DNA of 64,000 nucleotides from Schizochytrium sp. TIO01 (GCA_004764695.1 SMSO01000032.1:3268983-3332982); one strand, 5' to 3'. Positions 44,315 to 55,789 are shown, numbered from the stretch's first letter. Notes: generated by a model not told the origin, from the letters alone. A program made the numbers and translations.

Positions 44315-46285
44315 TTTTGCAGCTACGAATCCCGCCGAATTATGACTAACTGAGATGTTATTGTTATTGCACAACTTTTCAATGATCTACGGAGCCTCGA
44401 AACCTAGAAAACTAAGCACCGACAGTTCCAAACTCGATCGCAGCAGCGAGGTTTATCGCTCCAACAGTGCAGTGCCGAGCTTCTTGCTAACCGCGGCCGT
44501 GGACAATAAACCTCCGCTGGAGACGTCGCAATAGGTGTTCTTTTGTCTACAGAGAAACCGAAGCTCGACCGAGCTAGAGGTCTTAACGGACGCGAGCTCG
44601 TAAGGCAGAGACGACCGGCGTTTAGCTCGATCGGGATATGCTTGCTCTTGGTGAACGAGCTTGAGTCCTTCTCTCTTTCATTCATTCATTTATTCCGAGT
44701 CATTCCTTATTTCCAAAGTGAAACTAAAATTTTATTTCTAAAAATTAGAAACAACGCTCCAAAAGAAAGGTGAGAAAGCAGAGGAACTTTTATTTTATTT
44801 GTTAAAACGATTTTCACAAAAGCAACTTGAACAACAACAAAAGAGGAATAATGTTTTTTTTTTCCAGTTTTTTTAAAAAGTTGAACGCTAGGGAACGCAC
44901 TAGGCGTTTATAGGGGAAATGGGATGGCACGAGAACGACCGTTGAACATTCGAAATCGCAAAAGAATGGAAGCAGGCAAGTTCGAGAACGAAAGAGAGAT
45001 TCTCGCGAGATCAGTCCGAGCAAAGTGCAGCGAATGTGAGCACAGCAGACAAAATAAAAAGCACGAGATGCCTTGATAAAAACGTTGTTCGTGAAAATTG
45101 GAGGTCGATTTTTGCAGTTAATTTACATTTGCGATGGGCAGGAAAGGAAGGTTCTTCTCGGCGAAATGAGATGCTTTTGACGCAGTATGGAATATGTGCG
45201 ACGCTTGGTATAGTTGTGGGAAATGCTGGTGATCTACTTCACAATGTGTGTGGGTTTTCATGCACATACGTAGTGATCCGTTGCATAGGTTATGATTATT
45301 GATGGATGATCCATTGCTTGTCTTCTCTTTGAGAAAGCCCACATCACCATGGCATCTAGTTTTGGTGAATGGGAATACCGAGAAGTTTGCGTCTAGGTTC
45401 TCGAAAGTCAACTTGTTCGAGGAGGGTGTTCGCGGTTTGATCCATGAACCTTGCTAACATTTTGAGTGCACAATATATGGAATGGGAATCCAATGTTTCT
45501 CGACACGTTTCGAGGATACATCAAATAAATCGTTTTTTTTTTTCAGGCACATCATACTTCCCAGCTGTTAAAATTGCCAGTTCACAGACAAATTAATAGA
45601 GGATAAGGACCATGGAATAAATATCACCAATGTATAAATAAAATTTCACAAAAATGGGAGATAGGGGCTTAATCATTATGTATGTGTGAATGAAGACGAG
45701 AAGATTGCAAACTCTAGTATAGATCACTGTCAGAAAGACCTTTCTTGAATATTAGGGAGAGGTAGATGGGGAGAGAGCGGAAGAGAGATCAGAACTCTAG
45801 ACTTAGCCATAAACTGTGTACCCAGTATTTTTTTTGAAAAGGTACATCGCATTCACCCCATAGATGATAAAGGGTTACCCACCCGGTGGCACCAAAAATG
45901 TGCTCATTCTGGATTGGGACAAAAATAAATTTTAGTATCCATCATGAAGAAGAAGAGGCGGCGGATAATCTGGAGCATACATAACCTTGAGTCCAGCAGG
46001 CTCCATGACTGCAGCACGCTTTGAGACCTGTTGATCCATTCAGCACTGTCTCAAGAATACAATTGCTATAGCACTTTTTCCATCGAAGCCGAACTCACAA
46101 TTACCGCACCATGTAGATTAACCAGCAACCAAAAAATCAAACAAGACCATGGCCGCGAGAAGAAACATAAATCGCATATTATCATATCCTATGGACACAA
46201 TAAGGACAAACCAAGACGAATCTAAATATTAAGCTTTGCCAAGGCTGGAAAATTCGCGTGGCTGGGTTTCCTAACTTGGCTATAT
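44315..46285. other. Intergenic region upstream of TBCE
   Basis: 2 kb between TBCE and the small mitochondrial-type gene, both on the minus strand. It contains the TBCE promoter region, a copy of CAACTTGAA at 44823 and a 35-codon ATG frame on the minus strand at 45932-46039 (listed separately). Other frames start at TTG/GTG and look random. Confidence 0.4.
45932..46039 (-). CDS. Possible small ORF or terminal exon
   Basis: A 35-residue minus-strand frame opens with ATG and reads MDQQVSKRAAVMEPAGLKVM then a Pro-rich end (YAPDYPPPLLLHDGY). Codon composition looks like coding sequence and the frame is followed by AT-rich sequence. A possible splice acceptor (CAACAG then GTCTCAAAG) lies inside the first codons, so it could be the last exon of an undetected gene or lie in the 3' region of the neighbouring minus-strand gene ending at 46286. 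No family recognised. Confidence 0.2.
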   Translation of the reverse strand: MDQQVSKRAAVMEPAGLKVMYAPDYPPPLLLHDGY

Positions 46286-46759
46286 TTACTCTTCGCGGAG
46301 AGTAGTGAGGATAGCTTCAAGCTCGCCCTTAAGCTGCTCCACCTTCATGCCATTCTCGCGCCTGAATGCACCCGCAGCGTTCTCATCCATGAGTGCGATG
46401 ACATCCTCAAAGCTTTCCACAGCAACCTTGACGGCCTCCTGCGCCTCTTCGAGGTCATCCTCAAAGTAGACGGTGCCAAAGGAATCCTGAGTATCTTCGA
46501 GACACATGCGAGCCTCAACAAAGTTGTCCTGGAAATCAAGAGCTTTAGAGCGAATCTCAGGGTTAGAAAGGTCAGAAAACGCGCGTGCCACAGTTACGCG
46601 GTTAGCCATGATAGCGTTCTGAGTCAAGCAGACGTTTTGGCGTTGCAGGAGCTGCACATTGCGTACAGGGAGTGCAAGCGAGTGGACAGATCTGGCCGCC
46701 ACAAAGGTCCGGCGCACCACAGAGGGCTTGGCAGCGGCGCGGAGGGCGTTGGCAATCAT
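46286..46759 (-). CDS. Small mitochondrial-type protein of unknown function
   Basis: 157-residue protein. Residues 1-60 are rich in Arg, Ala, Val and Ser with no acids (MIANALRAAAKPSVVRRTFV), a good mitochondrial presequence. Residues about 62-157 are strongly acidic and helical: SNPEIRSKALDFQDNFVEAR, EDDLEEAQEAVKVAVESF and VEQLKGELEAILTTLREE. No transmembrane segment or metal motif is seen. The frame stays open for about 25 codons upstream of the ATG without another ATG, with a possible splice acceptor (TTGCAG) near 46837, so an upstream exon is conceivable. The presequence-like start argues for the ATG chosen. I do not recognise a family. Confidence 0.7.
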   Translation of the reverse strand: MIANALRAAAKPSVVRRTFVAARSVHSLALPVRNVQLLQRQNVCLTQNAIMANRVTVARAFSDLSNPEIRSKALDFQDNFVEARMCLEDTQDSFGTVYFEDDLEEAQEAVKVAVESFEDVIALMDENAAGAFRRENGMKVEQLKGELEAILTTLREE

Positions 46760-47457
46760 TTCTGGTGCAAGTGTCTTGAAGGCAACCTTGGTGTCCTCAC
46801 GCAGGATATGTCGGAGTGCGAAGGAGTTTTGGTACCTGCAAGTTACGAATCTGAATCTCTACTTTGCTCTTCTGCTTTGCTCTGGTTTGCTCTGCTTATT
46901 TTCTATCGTTTGATATTTTATAACAAGCGACAGAAACCGCAACCTCAAGTGGAATCGACGAGATGAGCTATCTTGAATATTCGCAAGAACAACTGCAATA
47001 CCGTGCCTACAAATTCCAAGACGAGATTTGCTCCAAGGCAAGTAAAGTCTGTGGCCAGAGGTCTTAGCGACGGACTCTGGTCGGATTGCGGGCAGATTTC
47101 TGGTTTCCCAGTCCTCTTCTTCTTTGCTCCTCAGAATCAACTACAAGTCCCCTTCTCCCCATTAGCTGTATCTTACCTAAAACGCTACCACATGCTTCTT
47201 TCTTCTTTCCCACGGGTAGCGGAAACTTCACAGCGCCTTATGAACAGAACAGAACGTCTCTGGAGGGTTCCTCAATGACGCGGATCTCTGAGGTTGACAT
47301 TGTGGGGTCCCTCGATTCCGAGCGGTGCGAATCTCGATCTCAAAGCCTTTTCCCAGGTCAGCGCGTCATGAGGGGGTCCCGGAGTCATCATTAGCCTCGC
47401 AGCGTAGTAACGCCTAGCTGAGTTAAGTATCCCTTACCTCAGGAATCTGCAATCACT

Positions 47458-47480
47458 ATCATCATCATCATCATCATCAT
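47458..47480. repeat. (ATC)n trinucleotide repeat
   Basis: About seven to eight uninterrupted ATC units in gene-free sequence. Confidence 0.9.
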
Positions 47481-49428
47481 CCTATGATTGTGAACATAAG
47501 CATCATAGTAGCTACCTACTACCTACTATGGTTTCCTTTACGACGATATGATACTAGTAGTAGATAGCTAGCCTAGCTATTCGATGCCTTTATATACCCA
47601 ATACCAGTAAGCTCTCCTACCACTACTTTGACCTATTGTTTACTGATATGACACTACCAGTAGTACTCCTCTAGTTCTGCTGAGAGAGGCACCATTCCTA
47701 GTGAGCGCTATATCCCTGCTAGTTGCTCTCTCTTTGAGACTCTCTTATCCTTAGGCTAACTAGGCGCCTCCTATTTACCACTACAAAGGTTGCTTATAAT
47801 CCCTGTAATAGGCAAAACTGTACCAGAGCAGTTTTCTACCTCTAAGGTTAAGGTTTAGCGTAAATAGATCAGTAGTGAATGCCCAAAGTGCAATGGCTGA
47901 GGAAGAAAGAAGAAGAAAGTGAACCCGAAAAGTTTAATGCAAAGTTCTATAATATGAAGACTCTCATTCCCTGCTACTAGGTACTGCAATGTCGGTGCTT
48001 GCGCAGCTCCTTTGAGCTTGAATTCATGCATGATGACGGAGAGCATCTAGAACTATAGAAATCTTAAAACTTGTACAACCTCCACATGGTAGTGACACTA
48101 TTTCACATAAATGTTATATTATGAATTCGAACTTGAAGGTCTTTGTTTTTCAATTAATTTTTTGATCAAAAAGAAAGGAGCCTAGGTAAGTAAATGGCAT
48201 GGCCAAGGAACCACCAAGCTCCAAACACTGCAAATGAAGCAAACCTGCAACACAAGCCAGCAAAGAAGCTAAGCAGGTCACCAAGGTGGGCCAAAGTCAA
48301 GACAGCTCGAATGATATGTTGTTCGTTAGATAAAGTCAAACGCCCATTCATAAAGCCAAGCTTTTCCACTGCCGGTGCTGTAAACTTGTTATATATTGAG
48401 AGGAAAGCATTCAAAACCAGGTAAAGAGTATGGTACCATCCTCCATGGTTTCAAATGCCCACCACAAAGCAAGCATGTGGCTGATCGTGATATCCACGCT
48501 GCCAGAGCCATCCTTTCGCACTGCAGAAGGACATGATTAAAGTAAGAACAGTCTTTGAGTCGCGGGTTCAACTTAGTTCTTGACCAGTTGGACAATCAAT
48601 TTAGACCCACTTTGTTTTCATAATAATGCAATATTTGCAAATTTTATAGGCCCAAGTTAAACTCCAAGTGAAGAACATTTATTTATTGAGAACACCTTCT
48701 CGTAACAACGAATTCATCAGAAGGCTGATTGACCGAGATGGTCTCTGGGGAGGAGATAAAGCCATCTCAGAGCAGCTGAATAGGGACCTGGTTTCATCGC
48801 TTTCAATCGGTTCATCGTTTACCCCTCTTCTTGAAAAGCAAACTCTTCTTTCCTTTCTCGCAGAAGCAATTTCTTTCTCTTTTCGTTGGTTCGTTCATGT
48901 GTACGGGTCCTCCTACCTAATTCCCTAATAGTACGTTCAATCATGCAAAAAAAACTATTAACCTTGGTGCAATTCTTATTGGTAGGTGTCTCTCACCTAT
49001 GAACCGCAAACACTTTCTTTTCAAGCGCCATCCACTAGTGGGTCGCTAGTAAATCAGTAGTGTCATTACCCTACTTAAAAACAAACAGCTGCTTCTCTCA
49101 CAGGAACCGGTGTCACCCCAGTGTGAGCAAAGAAGCGAGGCTGTAAAGCCAGAACGAGAGCTCCTATTGTTTCCCGTACCCCACCCTAGCACACTAGCAC
49201 GCCTGCTCTCTCGCCGACTCTTACTCTCTCAGATAGCTAGCTGCTACCTAGTGTGCTCCATGTCCCCAGTACGTACCTTCATTAGCAGTTTCCTATCGTC
49301 TACTAGTCCGCCGTCTCGCAGAGAGACAGACAGACGAACTTCGCTAACCTAAGAATGAAAGCATTGCCAATTGTTGAGGTCCAAAGACAGACGAAAAGAC
49401 TCACACTCCGCCGCGCCCATCGCCAATT

Positions 49429-49484
49429 CGAGTGAGTGAGTGAGTGCGTGAGTGAGTGCGTGAGTGCGTGAGCGAGCGAGTATC
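49429..49484. repeat. (GAGT)n with GCGT interruptions
   Basis: A tetranucleotide array of GAGT units in which some become GCGT or GAGC toward the right end. Confidence 0.85.
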
Positions 49485-49586
49485 AACCCCTTCATTGCGA
49501 AGCTTGCACGGGCCGCAATCGAGAGCCTTGAGAGCTCTTCTTCTGTCTCTCTCGGCCTCTGCCAATTTGAGTGCTATTCAGGTGAC

Positions 49587-49588
49587 TT

Positions 49589-49628
<40 letters not shown>

Positions 49629-49691
49629 TTTTACTTTCTTTCTTTCTTTCTTTTTTACTTTCTTACTTAAAGAAGAAGAAGAAGAAGAAGG
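49587..49691. repeat. (CTTT)n microsatellite followed by (GAA)n
   Basis: Long CTTT array with two TTTTTTA interruptions, then about six GAA/AAG units in the opposite purine sense. The pyrimidine-to-purine switch gives a mirror-like composition. Frames across it are poly-Phe/Leu/Ser or poly-Lys/Glu and are not genes. Confidence 0.9.
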
Positions 49692-50890
49692 AGCAATGAG
49701 GTTTACTTTACTTTTGCAGCAGAGCTGAGCTGCCCCCCGGAGAGGCCCTTCTACCCTTAACCCTAATAGTTCCGGGGAGCGCAGCCATCGTGACAGTGTG
49801 TTGCTATGTAATACTGGCACTGCCTCTTTAGTCCTCGCAGTAGCTGGTGCTAGAGTATGCAGCACTCTAGGTACTTGCTAGCGCCTTTTAGGAGCTGCCG
49901 CTAGCGAAGACTGCTAAGGTGTGGGTACGTGTCTGGGTCTCGTAGAGGTGGCTTAGAGGAAGGCCTAGGAAGGGAAGGAAGACAGGAAGGAGAAAGACAC
50001 TTGAGAGTAAAGTGAGAGAAGTAGAGAGAGGGAAAGTAGAAAGGGGCCTAGTAGTGCCTACTGCCTACCTAGCTACCTCTAGCACCTCATTTTCAATTTC
50101 TTTCTTCATCTTTTCATTTATCGATACAAAGAAGACTAATATGGGAAACAGGAGCGACAAAAGCCACGAAGAACTTACCAAGTTCGCTCAAAGAAGCTCG
50201 AAGGAGCCTGAAGAGGCAGAGGGCCGTCGGCTTCGGTCCACTTCAGACCTCCGCAGACTCTGCGACGGTCGGCCGCCCAAAGAAATCGATCACCCAAACC
50301 AACGAAGAAACTGAACCTCAGAGGAGTAAGTAAGTCCGTTCGAGCGACCTCTTCAAAGAATCTCTTCTAACTTGAAGAATCTCTTCTCATTTTGCCACAA
50401 TTAGAGCTTCTCCTATGACGCTCTTATCGCCTCATATACACCACAATCAACTCATCGTCTGGTGCCGCCTATGAACCTCCTAGTGACCTCCTAACCGTTA
50501 CCGTAGGCCTCCCCGCCGTCCCTCTTTCTCCCCTTCAAGTATACCTACTAGAATTATGAAAACTCTTTCCTCGAGCTTGAGCCTAAGCAGAGGCTAGGAC
50601 CTCCTACACGAAGGTGGGGTAGGACCTGCATAGGCGACTGGTAGCACTCGGGTTCTTGTCATCAGCAGTAGGAGTCTGCTCCGTCAAAACGGGAGCGAAC
50701 GGCCTCAAGCAACGGCAGCGCAGCGATCGATCTCAGAGCAGAGAGCGATTGGTGTCGCTGTGTGGGCGGACGAGGAGGCTTGAAGCTTCGGCTTGGGCTT
50801 AAGTTGAGGGTTTATGAACACCACTTCTTTGGAATGACCAATGACCTTCATTCACAGTTATTTTTTGAGCTAGAGTAGAATTGCTCAAGT

Positions 50891-50926
50891 TTATAAATTT
50901 ATTTATTTATTTATTTATTTATTTAA
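50891..50926. repeat. (TTTA)n microsatellite
   Basis: About seven TTTA units in AT-rich sequence. Confidence 0.85.
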
Positions 50927-51842
50927 TTCACTCCTTTTTTTTAATATTTGTATTTTCAGTATGATTATAAATAAAATATACTTGTTTAAAAATTATACTC
51001 TCAACAGAAACAACTTGAACAACAGTTTTTTTTGGTTTGCTTTTTTGTTTGTTTTTTCAACTAAGTTTTAAAAACTGGTTGAAAAAACTGATACTCTTTC
51101 GGCCGCGCTCTCTCTTTTGTTTGTGAAAGAGCTCTGCGCATACAGTAATACCTGCGTCGATTGAAGGTTGAATTCAAGAGAACACGATCTGATTCGAATT
51201 TATTTACGTACCTACCTCTAGAGAGAGCAATAGCAGCCCTCAGGAAATTGTGCCTGATGAGATGAGTGTGAGGAGAAGGGGAACCTCAGTGGGGACACTT
51301 GCAGTCCATTCTGAAGAAGTCAGTACAGAGGACGCGAAGAGCAGCCGGCCACGGGGAAATACCCCCTCCTCTCGGGTTTATGAATAGGACTGTCCGGCAC
51401 AGGGGTTCTGCCGAGTCTGAATAGCTCAGTGGAGTAGAGGGCCCAAGAAACCATCGAACTCCTCTGTGAGCAGCACGATGTCTGTCGACTTAACGGGTTT
51501 ATTCACCAAACTTTGAGTAGTCCCGGCTCTGCTCTCCACTGTGTTGAATACTTTACGTTTCACCGTCACTGACATCAAATAGATGCAGTGGTGTCAGTCG
51601 AAGAGACTCCTTTTGAAGACCACCACACTGACATTTATCACGGGCCCCTGACCTAGAGTTTCCACACATTCCCAAGTCAGCCGCAAGCTACCCAGACTCA
51701 TCAATATCTTTTTTATCCTCCTCACATGAAGAATCCTTCAGCCAGTGATGAAATCTCCGAGTTTGCCTCTGATTCCAACTGTAGGTCTCTGGAGGCAGTG
51801 ACGGAGTAACCTCCATCGGTCGCCGGCTCTGAACTGCGTAGG

Positions 51843-52134
51843 ATAGTCTACTTGCACGGTTTTAATTCTCTACTTGTGACAAGTAGGCTATTTACAGTGC
51901 AAGTAGGATATAGATGGATTGTGCCCAGTATCGCCAAGTGGCACCTGAGACGCCCATAGTGAGCGTGCGTGGGTCTCTCTGTTCGTCCCTGCTATGCCCA
52001 GTAACTACTCTTTTCCAGCTCCCTGGTCCCCTCTCGCTCCACTGCGCCTCTTCCACTGCGTATTTCCCACTGTATATCCCACGCATAACCCACTTGCCAC
52101 GGCATCCACAAGTAGACTATAGCGCCCGTGCAAG
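51843..52134. repeat. Nested inverted-repeat cluster of CTACTTG / CAAGTAG words
   Basis: CTACTTGCAC (51848-51857) pairs with GTGCAAGTAG (51897-51906). Inside this, CTACTTG (51870-51876) pairs with CAAGTAG (51880-51886) across a three-base loop. Farther on, CAAGTAGACTAT (52109-52120) is the exact reverse complement of ATAGTCTACTTG (51843-51854), and GTGCAAGTG occurs at about 52128. The arrangement could fold as a branched hairpin or be a cluster of protein-binding sites. Confidence 0.75.
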
Positions 52135-53131
52135 TGAAACATTTTGCAATCAGAGGCCCTTACGGTTCAAAACATGGCGGTCGAGGGCTCTGTTGAGAGG
52201 GGCCTTCACTGAGGAGCATAGGAGACAGTGTGCATGGGAGGGGGAGGTGGAAGCAAGGCGCGACTGAGGGGGAGCGTAGTGTTAGTATGAGGTACATGGC
52301 AGAACAAACAAACAGCAAACAAACAGACTTGAGACTGAGACCGACCGAGACTGCCGTCGGCTGGCCAGGCAAAGAACAGCGCAGGCCGACTGCCAGCGAG
52401 ATAGACCGGAGGAGCCTCGTCCAGGCGGCGCCACCCCTTCCCGCCCCGGCAGGCCTCTGTGCACGAGAACTTGGAGTCCGCAGGCAGGTCCCGCATCTTG
52501 CCTCGGTCGCTTTGGCGTTCCTTCTTTCTCTTCCTCTTTGTTTCAAATTCTCTTTGTTTTGCAAAATATAATTCGATATATATATATATATTGTAAGTAA
52601 GAGAGAGAGACAGACAGACAAAGAGGCGCAGCAGAACAAGAAACCCGCGACGACGACGACGACGACGTCGAGGAAGACTCTTGAGAGCTTGTTCTGCAGG
52701 AGAGGCGCTGCCGCTGCTGCTCTCTTGGTCTGCTTGCATCGCAGCGCGCGGTTCCTCGGTTACTTTCCTACTCTGATTTATTCGTTCCTTCAGTGAATCA
52801 ATCAATCAATCGCTCAGTTAATTGAATTGCCCGCTCGTTCGAAGTTCTTTCGTTCCATTGCTGCAGCACCACTCGCACCACTAGCGGGGAGGGAAACACT
52901 CGAACTTTAGCAAATTGCCTGCAAAGCCGCCGCCGCGGCGCATACAGCACCGACAAGAACAGGTGCAGCTCACAGCCTCTCGAGCAGGTCTTGGAGCAAT
53001 TCGAGCGCTCTGCGTCAGGGAGTTTTGAATAGCTGAGCATTAGGACCTCCTACACTCCTTTGCCCTTGTTTCTCCTCGTTTTCTGTTTCTTCTTTGTTAT
53101 TGTATACTCCGTGGAAACTAAGAAAGAGAAA

Positions 53132-53171
53132 ACAAACAAACAAACAAACAAACAAACAAACAAACAAACAA
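53132..53171. repeat. (AAAC)n microsatellite upstream of the zinc-hook gene
   Basis: About ten AAAC units end roughly 80 bases before the chosen ATG of the next gene, so they are probably in its 5' leader or promoter. Confidence 0.9.
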
Positions 53172-53251
53172 CAAACTTCGAAAGGCGCGATCAAAGCTGC
53201 CCAAGAGGCGCTTGGGTTCGCTGCTTTCCAGAAGTTTTAACTTCATCCGGA

Positions 53252-54166
53252 ATGGCTCCGCCTTCATCATCCAGCGCTGCGCAGACGCTCTGTGCAGACA
53301 GCGAAAGCGTTCTTGCATGCGGCCTTGTCCTCAAGCAGCACGATCACCATCATGAGCACCTCAAAGGCCACCACCATGAGTTCCACGGACTCATGCCCGG
53401 TCTGGGTGGAGCGCGGACAGGCTGTGGAGGCCTTGTCAAGGCGCACCTGAGCGCGCTGGTTGACAGATCGCCTGAACTCAAGGAACTGCTCGAAGAGCAC
53501 GGCGACCCCGAGGACGCTCACGACCAGTATAAGACCATCCTCGACATTAAAACCGACATGGAGCGCGACATAAGCATCTTTGCAGGTGCAATTCAACTTC
53601 TCACGGACCAACATGACGATACAGAGGCAGGCACATGCTGCAGTGTGTGTCTGCGTGAGTTTGAGTCGAATGCAGACCTCCGCACCGCTCTGGCAGAGCT
53701 GGATGCTAAAATTCGCGCAACAGAAGTTGCCAGGGACAAATCTTGCGTTGTGGAAAGATATCATCTATGCAAAATTGCTCTGGAAACTGCTCAGCGCAGC
53801 GGGGGAAACTTTGAGGACGCAATGGACACTGATGATGACGATGTTGAGCGCAGCTCGCAGAACTCGTCTTGTGTTTCTGGAGGTTCTCCCCGTGGGCCCA
53901 CCGAGATGGTCATCGTGGAAGGGGACTCAGATGCCGGATCTGAGGACTCTGGACAACCTGCACTGGACATGTGCCAGCGGGTTGCATTTAATATTCGAAC
54001 AGGTCAGCTCACGGAACTTCGTAACCAGAAGGTAGAAAACCTTCAGGACCAACGGTGCTTTGCCTGCCACAGAGACTTTTCCGGAACCGGCCTCGCGGAG
54101 TACCTCCGTAATGTAGACCGCCGCGCCTACGCCATGTCGGAGCGCCTGCACCATTTTGTGAATTAA
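53252..54166 (+). CDS. Protein with two RAD50 zinc-hook-like CxxC elements
   Basis: 304-residue protein starting at the ATG in CCGGAATGGCT. Upstream codons in the same frame run through an (AAAC)n repeat to a TTG and were discarded. After a His-rich N-terminus (HDHHHEHLKGHHHEFH, about 30-45) and helical sequence (SPELKELLEEHGDPEDAHDQ), residues 129-155 read CCSVCLREFESNADLRTALA, closely like the zinc hook at the tip of the RAD50 coiled coil (CxxC, then RxF, then an amphipathic helix). A second element at 269-300 reads CFACHRDFSGTGLAEYLRNV. They are joined by about 136 residues with an acidic middle (DAMDTDDDDVE). RAD50 hooks dimerise by sharing one zinc ion between two CxxC motifs. No Walker A/B or other ATPase part is present. 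A generic zinc-binding protein is the alternative. Confidence 0.7.
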   Translation: MAPPSSSSAAQTLCADSESVLACGLVLKQHDHHHEHLKGHHHEFHGLMPGLGGARTGCGGLVKAHLSALVDRSPELKELLEEHGDPEDAHDQYKTILDIKTDMERDISIFAGAIQLLTDQHDDTEAGTCCSVCLREFESNADLRTALAELDAKIRATEVARDKSCVVERYHLCKIALETAQRSGGNFEDAMDTDDDDVERSSQNSSCVSGGSPRGPTEMVIVEGDSDAGSEDSGQPALDMCQRVAFNIRTGQLTELRNQKVENLQDQRCFACHRDFSGTGLAEYLRNVDRRAYAMSERLHHFVN

Positions 54167-55789
54167 GCTGGAGCAGTGTGATATCGTCGTCTCCTTGACC
54201 TGGACTTTGGTGACAGCAGTGGCTCGACAACCTTTTTTACATCCTTCATTTCTTTCTTCATATCTGCATTTACATTCGGTTTTTCAATAGACCTGGGACA
54301 TTGTTTTCTTCTTTTCACCACCCAAATGACACACTGACGAGGACGCTGTGATTCTTTCTTATGTTGCTGTTGTTATCAAGTCCTCTTCCTTTGCTCACGG
54401 GAATGGTCGATCGATGTGCATAGGCCAACTTTGTTATTATTGTCGTTGTTGTTGCACTGTATGTAATGTATGCATGTCATTGAACACATATATACACGCA
54501 CGCTCGCAAAGGGATTCGGTTTCTCTCTTTTCATTTTATACCTGCACACATACTACTTTTCTGTCGAAATCCCTTTGTAGGCATGCGCATGCTGGCCTTT
54601 GCGCATGTTCGATCATCTGTTGACCCCCCTCAACCTTTTACATATCCAATTCTTTCCCGTGGTTTTGCCCCGCCTCCGTTTGGAACGTTGGTGCGGCAAA
54701 TTGTTTGATGATCTCTTTTTTTTTCATTTCATTTTCAATTCATTCGTACTTTTCTCTTTCCAGTTCCTTCCTCTTCTTGAAAAAAGCAACCAGGCCTTTT
54801 GCAAGATTTCCTCATAAAATTTGATGTATCTCTCTCTACCTTGCGTTCAAGAGGGAATCCGCTCTTGTAGTCTTTGGTAATACACAATTATTCTTTTAAA
54901 GTGACTGCTATAACTTGATACTTGCACTGGCTGGTAAGAGTGATTTTTTGATAGACAACAATGCTAGTATGTACCTTCGATCCCATGAGATATGTTTTGA
55001 TTTGAGCTTTTACCCTTTGCGAATAGTGAGAGTGCTGATGTCTGGATGTCTACTACAACTCCCAGTATTTCGACTACTTCTAGCTAACAATCTTTTAGTG
55101 AGTTAAATCCGTCACTCATTTGCCCCCGTTTATGACTACGTAGGTAGTAGAGAAAATATCACCAAAACTTCGGTTCTTGTCCCCTCTGTGTTCTCTTTAA
55201 ATGGGCAGCCGTTTTACATTTCACATACACTTCCACCTTCACATTTATTTTAAATTTGTAGTATGAATATAAGAATAATTTTTTAATTTTTTTTTAAATG
55301 GAAACAGCGTTTTATCAGTACGGATAACTACTATCAAGAACAGGCACTTTGAGATTCAATTTGCATATCGTAAAGGCTGCCTATAAATCAACCAATCCCT
55401 GGACTTAAAACTCAAGTATGACTATATGTCTTAGAATAGTAGGTATATCCTAGAAATCTAGGTACGACACGAACCTACCTTAGAAAACAAAGCAGCACTT
55501 GCGCCTGCCCAGCTAGGTCAAAACAGATTCATTATTTTGTGTTCTTTAAAAACACCTTTTCCTTTCTTCTATAATTATTTACAAATGCATGGAGCCTTCA
55601 CCTGCGTGAAGAGTCGAGCTGTTTTTTTTTTTGAATAAACAAAAGCAGAAAGGAGCCTAATCCGAGGAGAAGAAGACGGGACTCCATGTTATGAAGATAG
55701 GTTACTCAATCTCACGATGAATCAAACGAGACGGCAGCCCACTTCAAAAAGAAAAACAACTCCAATCGGTCCAAATATGAACAAATTGA
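54167..55789. other. Convergent 3' region
   Basis: 1.6 kb between the zinc-hook gene and the RING-CH gene, which point toward each other. Mainly T-rich sequence with no supported gene. A CATAAAATTTG near 54814 might be part of a poly-A region. Confidence 0.4.

Larger units (their letters stand above)
46760..53251. other. Gene-poor region rich in simple repeats
   Basis: 6.5 kb without a supported gene. It holds (ATC)n, (GAGT)n, (CTTT)n, (TTTA)n and (AAAC)n microsatellites, a GACGACGACGACGACGTCG run near 52645, a nested inverted-repeat cluster at 51843-52134 and one CAACTTGAA word (51011). Frames at 52160-52805 overlap on both strands and contain repeat-coded residues. The final part, GC-richer than the rest, probably includes the promoter and leader of the zinc-hook gene. 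Confidence 0.4.

Noticed and set aside
53060-53251. N-terminal extension of the zinc-hook protein
   Set aside because: It starts at TTG and runs through an (AAAC)n microsatellite coding Thr-Asn-Lys-Gln. The ATG at 53252 has a good context.
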